In this document: piece by piece, positions 61,645-64,000 of the stretch | Position numbering within the stretch: the stretch's first letter is position 1 | How the letters are laid out: each line of letters begins with the position of its first letter | NCBI RefSeq assembly: GCF_023015695.1 | Contig: NZ_JALKAS010000002.1 | Span: 640,501-704,500 of the forward strand | Direction of reading: 5' to 3' | From: Jannaschia sp. S6380 | GTDB lineage: Bacteria > Pseudomonadota > Alphaproteobacteria > Rhodobacterales > Rhodobacteraceae | Length of the DNA stretch: 64,000 nucleotides | The notes under the pieces: generated by a model | The model's database searches: none | What the model was told of the DNA's origin: nothing | The model's input: the letters and a program-made list of their open reading frames with translations, nothing else | Position numbers and translations under genes: made by a program

Positions 61645-62482
61645 GCCCGCCCTCGAAATGGTCCGGATCGGCGGGATAGACGCCGAGGATGTCCAGTTTC
61701 GAGGTAAAGTAGGACAGCTCCTCCAGCGCGCGTGCCACGGGGGGATCCTTTGGGTGGCCCTCGATATCGGCATAGAACTGCGTGGCAGAGAAGCGCCCGT
61801 CGACCATGTAGGATTCCAGCTTGGTCATGTTCACGCCATTGGTCGCGAAGCCGCCCATCGCCTTGTAGAGCGCGGCCGGGATGTTGCGGACGCGGAAGAC
61901 GAAGGTTGTCTTGACCGGGCCGGCCCCCGCCGCGGGACGCAGGGGTTCGCGCGCCATGACCACGAAGCGCGTGGTGTTGTGGCCATGATCCTCGATGTCG
62001 CGGGCCAGCACGTCGAGGCCGTAGGTCTCGGCCGCGAGAACGGAGGCCAGCGCCCCGTCCGACCGGTCGCCCCTCCGCACCAGATCGGCCGCGGCGCCCG
62101 CGCTGTCGGCGGCGGCCTCGGCCCGGATGCCATGAGCGGCCAGGAAATCGCGGCATTGCGGGATCAGAACAAGGTGCGCCCGCACCCGCGCGATGTCCGA
62201 CAGGCGTGTCCCCGGCAAACCCAACAGCGCGATGCGCACGCGCAGGAAGGATTCGGCCACGATGTGCAGACCAGAATCCGGCAGCAGGCGGTGGATGTCG
62301 GCCACCCGGCCATAGGTCGAATTCTCGACCGGCAGCATGGCCAGGTCGGCCCGCCCGTCGCGCATCGCCCCGATGCAGTCCTCGAACGTGGCGCAGGGCA
62401 GGGGGGCGTGGTCCGGCCGCGCGTCGCGGCAGGCCTCGTGGGAATAGGCGCCCAGCTCTCCCTGGAAGGCGATCGTGGCCAT
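61631..62482 (-). CDS. pheA: Prephenate dehydratase
   Basis: 283 residues, monofunctional. Phenylalanine synthesis: converts prephenate to phenylpyruvate. PDT domain with FQGELGAYSHEA, LPVENSTYG and the TRF motif NTTRFVVM; C-terminal ACT domain (NIPAALYKAMGGFATNGVN, KLESYMVDG) for Phe feedback. Divergent from the cytochrome gene over 120 bp. Confidence 0.95.
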   Translation of the reverse strand: MATIAFQGELGAYSHEACRDARPDHAPLPCATFEDCIGAMRDGRADLAMLPVENSTYGRVADIHRLLPDSGLHIVAESFLRVRIALLGLPGTRLSDIARVRAHLVLIPQCRDFLAAHGIRAEAAADSAGAAADLVRRGDRSDGALASVLAAETYGLDVLARDIEDHGHNTTRFVVMAREPLRPAAGAGPVKTTFVFRVRNIPAALYKAMGGFATNGVNMTKLESYMVDGRFSATQFYADIEGHPKDPPVARALEELSYFTSKLDILGVYPADPDHFEGGLTPA

Positions 62483-62602
62483 GGTGCGATCCGCGTCACG
62501 TGTTTCGTTCGGTCGCAGTTCCTATCCCTTGCGCCGGTGGCATGAAACCACATACATGACCCCGACCTGAGACGATCCCCCGCCGATGAAAGGGTGCCAC
62601 AC

Positions 62603-63130
62603 ATGGATACGATGACGGCCACGAAGGTTCTGGGCGCCGGTTGCGGCGCGCTCCTGGTGTTCCTGCTGGGATCCTGGGCGGCGGAGGGGCTGTATCACGT
62701 CGGATCCGAAGCGCATGGCGACGAGGAACACGCGCAGGGCTACTACATCGAGGTGGCCGGAGCCGAGGGCGGCGGGGAAGCGGCGGATGCCGAACCCGAG
62801 ATCCCGTTCGAGGAGGTGTTCGTCAATGCCTCGGCCGAGGAGGGCGAGAAGCTCTGGCGCCAGTGCGCGGCCTGCCACAAGCTGGACGGCACCGACGGGA
62901 CCGGGCCGCATCTCGACGGTGTCGTCGGGCGCGACAAGGGCGGCGTGGCCGGGTTCGGCTATTCCGAGACGCTGGCCACGATGGAGGGCGACTGGTCGCC
63001 CGAGAACCTGTCGGGCTTCCTGCACAACCCCAAGGAATATGCGCCGGGCACCAAGATGGCCTATCGCGGCATGGACGATGTCGAAGACCGGGCGAACCTG
63101 ATCGCCTACCTGGCGGCGCAGGGCGGTTGA
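62603..63130 (+). CDS. cycM: Membrane-anchored cytochrome c (c552/CycM type)
   Basis: 175 residues. N-terminal signal-anchor (about 8-27), acidic linker, then one class I heme c domain: CxxCH with C88, C91 and H92 (CAACH) and the axial Met M152 in GTKMAYRG. Carries electrons to terminal oxidases. ATG 62603 follows GAAAGGG; a GTG at 62594 is in frame but less likely. Ends with a strong terminator. Confidence 0.93.
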   Translation: MDTMTATKVLGAGCGALLVFLLGSWAAEGLYHVGSEAHGDEEHAQGYYIEVAGAEGGGEAADAEPEIPFEEVFVNASAEEGEKLWRQCAACHKLDGTDGTGPHLDGVVGRDKGGVAGFGYSETLATMEGDWSPENLSGFLHNPKEYAPGTKMAYRGMDDVEDRANLIAYLAAQGG

Positions 63131-63162
63131 CCCCGGCCGCACCGCGCCCGCACCGATACGAT

Positions 63163-63187
63163 GGCCCGCCCCGTCCGGCGGGCCTTT
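63163..63187 (+). terminator. Rho-independent terminator after cytochrome c
   Basis: Perfect stem GGCCCGCC/GGCGGGCC around CCGTCC, followed by TTT; 33 bp after the stop codon. Separates the cytochrome from the following transporter gene. Confidence 0.85.
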
Positions 63188-63284
63188 GCATATCGGGCGG
63201 GGCCGTTCACCGGTCGGTGAATGCCCGGCTCTTGCGCTTGCCGGGCATGGTTATTTACCTGTGACGAACCCAAAGGGGAGGTCC

Positions 63285-64000
63285 ATGCCGATGCTAGCCA
63301 GGTTCGCAATCGCAGCCGTTCTGGTCACCACGCCCGTCTGGGCGCAGGATACGACGCCGGACACGCCCGACCATGGCATTTCGACCTTTCCGGGCGGAGA
63401 GCTGAAATATGCCCCCGATTTCGCGCACCTGGACTACGTGAACCCCGATGCGCCGAAGGGCGGCGAGATCAGCGTGTGGGCCTTCGGCTCCTTCGACAGC
63501 CTGAATCCCTATACGCCCAAGGGCCGCGCGGCGGGCCTTTCGTCGGCCCCCTATGAGGCGATGCTGCAAGGGACCGCGGACGAGATCGGAAGCGCCTATT
63601 GCTTCATCTGCGAGACGATGGACTATCCCGCCGACCGATCCGAGGTGACGTTCACGCTGCGCGACGACGTCACCTTCAGCGACGGGACGCCGCTGACGGC
63701 CGAGGATGTCGCCTTCAGCTTCGGCATCCTGCGCGACAAGGGGCTGCCCAGCTTCCGCGCCGTGCTCGCGCGCGATATCGAGGATGTCGAGGTCATCGAT
63801 CCGCTGACGATCCGCTATAGGTTCAAGGAAGGCATTCCGACGCGCGACCTGCCGGCCCGGGTCGGCAGCCTGCCGATCTTCTCCAAGGCCGATTTCGAGG
63901 CGCGCGACGTTGATTTCGAGGAGAGCACGCTGACCCCGATGATCGGATCGGGTCCGTATGTCATGGACCAGATGGATGTCGGGCGATCCATCGTCTATCG
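63285..64000 (+). CDS. Oligopeptide/microcin C ABC substrate-binding protein, YejA-like (partial)
   Basis: 239 codons present, running off the right edge. Signal peptide (ATG 63285, MLARFAIAAVLVTTPVWA, cleavage near WAQ). SBP family 5 motifs: ELKYAPDFAHLDYVNPDAPK, GSFDSLNPYTPKG, DVTFSDGTPLTAEDVAFSF and GSGPYVM. The first stretch is typical of YejA, the binding protein for microcin C-type peptides and oligopeptides. The permease and ATPase genes would follow outside the window. Confidence 0.9.
   Translation, partial: MPMLARFAIAAVLVTTPVWAQDTTPDTPDHGISTFPGGELKYAPDFAHLDYVNPDAPKGGEISVWAFGSFDSLNPYTPKGRAAGLSSAPYEAMLQGTADEIGSAYCFICETMDYPADRSEVTFTLRDDVTFSDGTPLTAEDVAFSFGILRDKGLPSFRAVLARDIEDVEVIDPLTIRYRFKEGIPTRDLPARVGSLPIFSKADFEARDVDFEESTLTPMIGSGPYVMDQMDVGRSIVY

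Overview
The window is high-GC DNA from an alphaproteobacterium, almost certainly Rhodobacteraceae (Roseobacter/Rhodobacter group). The pointers are a TrcR/DUF1013 cell-cycle regulator, a short SRP RNA, a fused RibB with a worn-out RibA half, a plant-type glutamate-cysteine ligase, a non-catalytic dihydroorotase next to pyrB, a membrane-anchored c552-type cytochrome, a DUF6428/ArsR pair, and dense packing with many 4-bp ATGA overlaps. No transposase, integrase, phage gene, CRISPR array or rRNA is visible. The only tRNA is tRNA-Ala(CGC).

Layout. 1-6.1 kb: the start of an Mrp/Mnh antiporter subunit A (off the left edge), a divergent OxyR-like regulator that has lost its redox cysteines, and a reverse block suhB-like / deoC / ALDH16-like dehydrogenase (deoxyribose phosphate to acetaldehyde to acetate). 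6.2-7.05 kb: two unknown envelope proteins. 7.06-9.9 kb: metR and metF divergent, then two hotdog thioesterases. 9.9-14.0 kb: a periplasmic thiol pair (DsbA-like and ScsB/DsbD-like), then gamma-glutamylcyclotransferase, ArsR and DUF6428. 14.0-18.9 kb: the glycine cleavage operon gcvT-gcvH-gcvP behind a tandem glycine riboswitch, with an unusual 152-bp duplication of the gcvP 5' end. 19.2-24.5 kb: tRNA-Ala, a ParA-like ATPase and capsule genes kpsS, a Wza-like export gene and kpsC.

24.6-30.8 kb: riboflavin genes ribE, ribBA, ribH and nusB, split by about 3.3 kb that carries a decayed acetyltransferase copy, a MarR unit, an intact acetyltransferase and an SDR. 30.8-38 kb: an RND efflux pump with its adaptor, moaB, a YghU-like GST and a family-4-like uracil-DNA glycosylase. 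38.2-39.9 kb: a probable surface lipoprotein with TbpB-like barrel features followed by a Slam-like outer-membrane beta-barrel. 39.9-44.2 kb: pyrB, a tail-anchored protein, a degenerate dihydroorotase and plsY. 44.2-52 kb: gshA, rsmE, ubiA, an OmpA/BON-like envelope protein with a coiled-coil partner, an AAC(6')-like acetyltransferase and trcR. 52.3-60 kb: RNase T2, an EAL protein, recR-ybaB, a histidine phosphatase, dps, dnaX, DUF202, a hydrolase and the SRP RNA. 60-64 kb: nudC, an SRPBCC protein, pheA, cytochrome c552 and the start of a YejA-like peptide-binding protein.

Most of the window is core metabolism. The observations most worth checking are the duplicated gcvP start with its perfect hairpin, the Slam/lipoprotein pair, the decayed acetyltransferase copy inside the riboflavin cluster, the catalytically worn proteins (OxyR-like, dihydroorotase, UDG-like), and a dispersed hairpin element found in front of both moaB and nudC.
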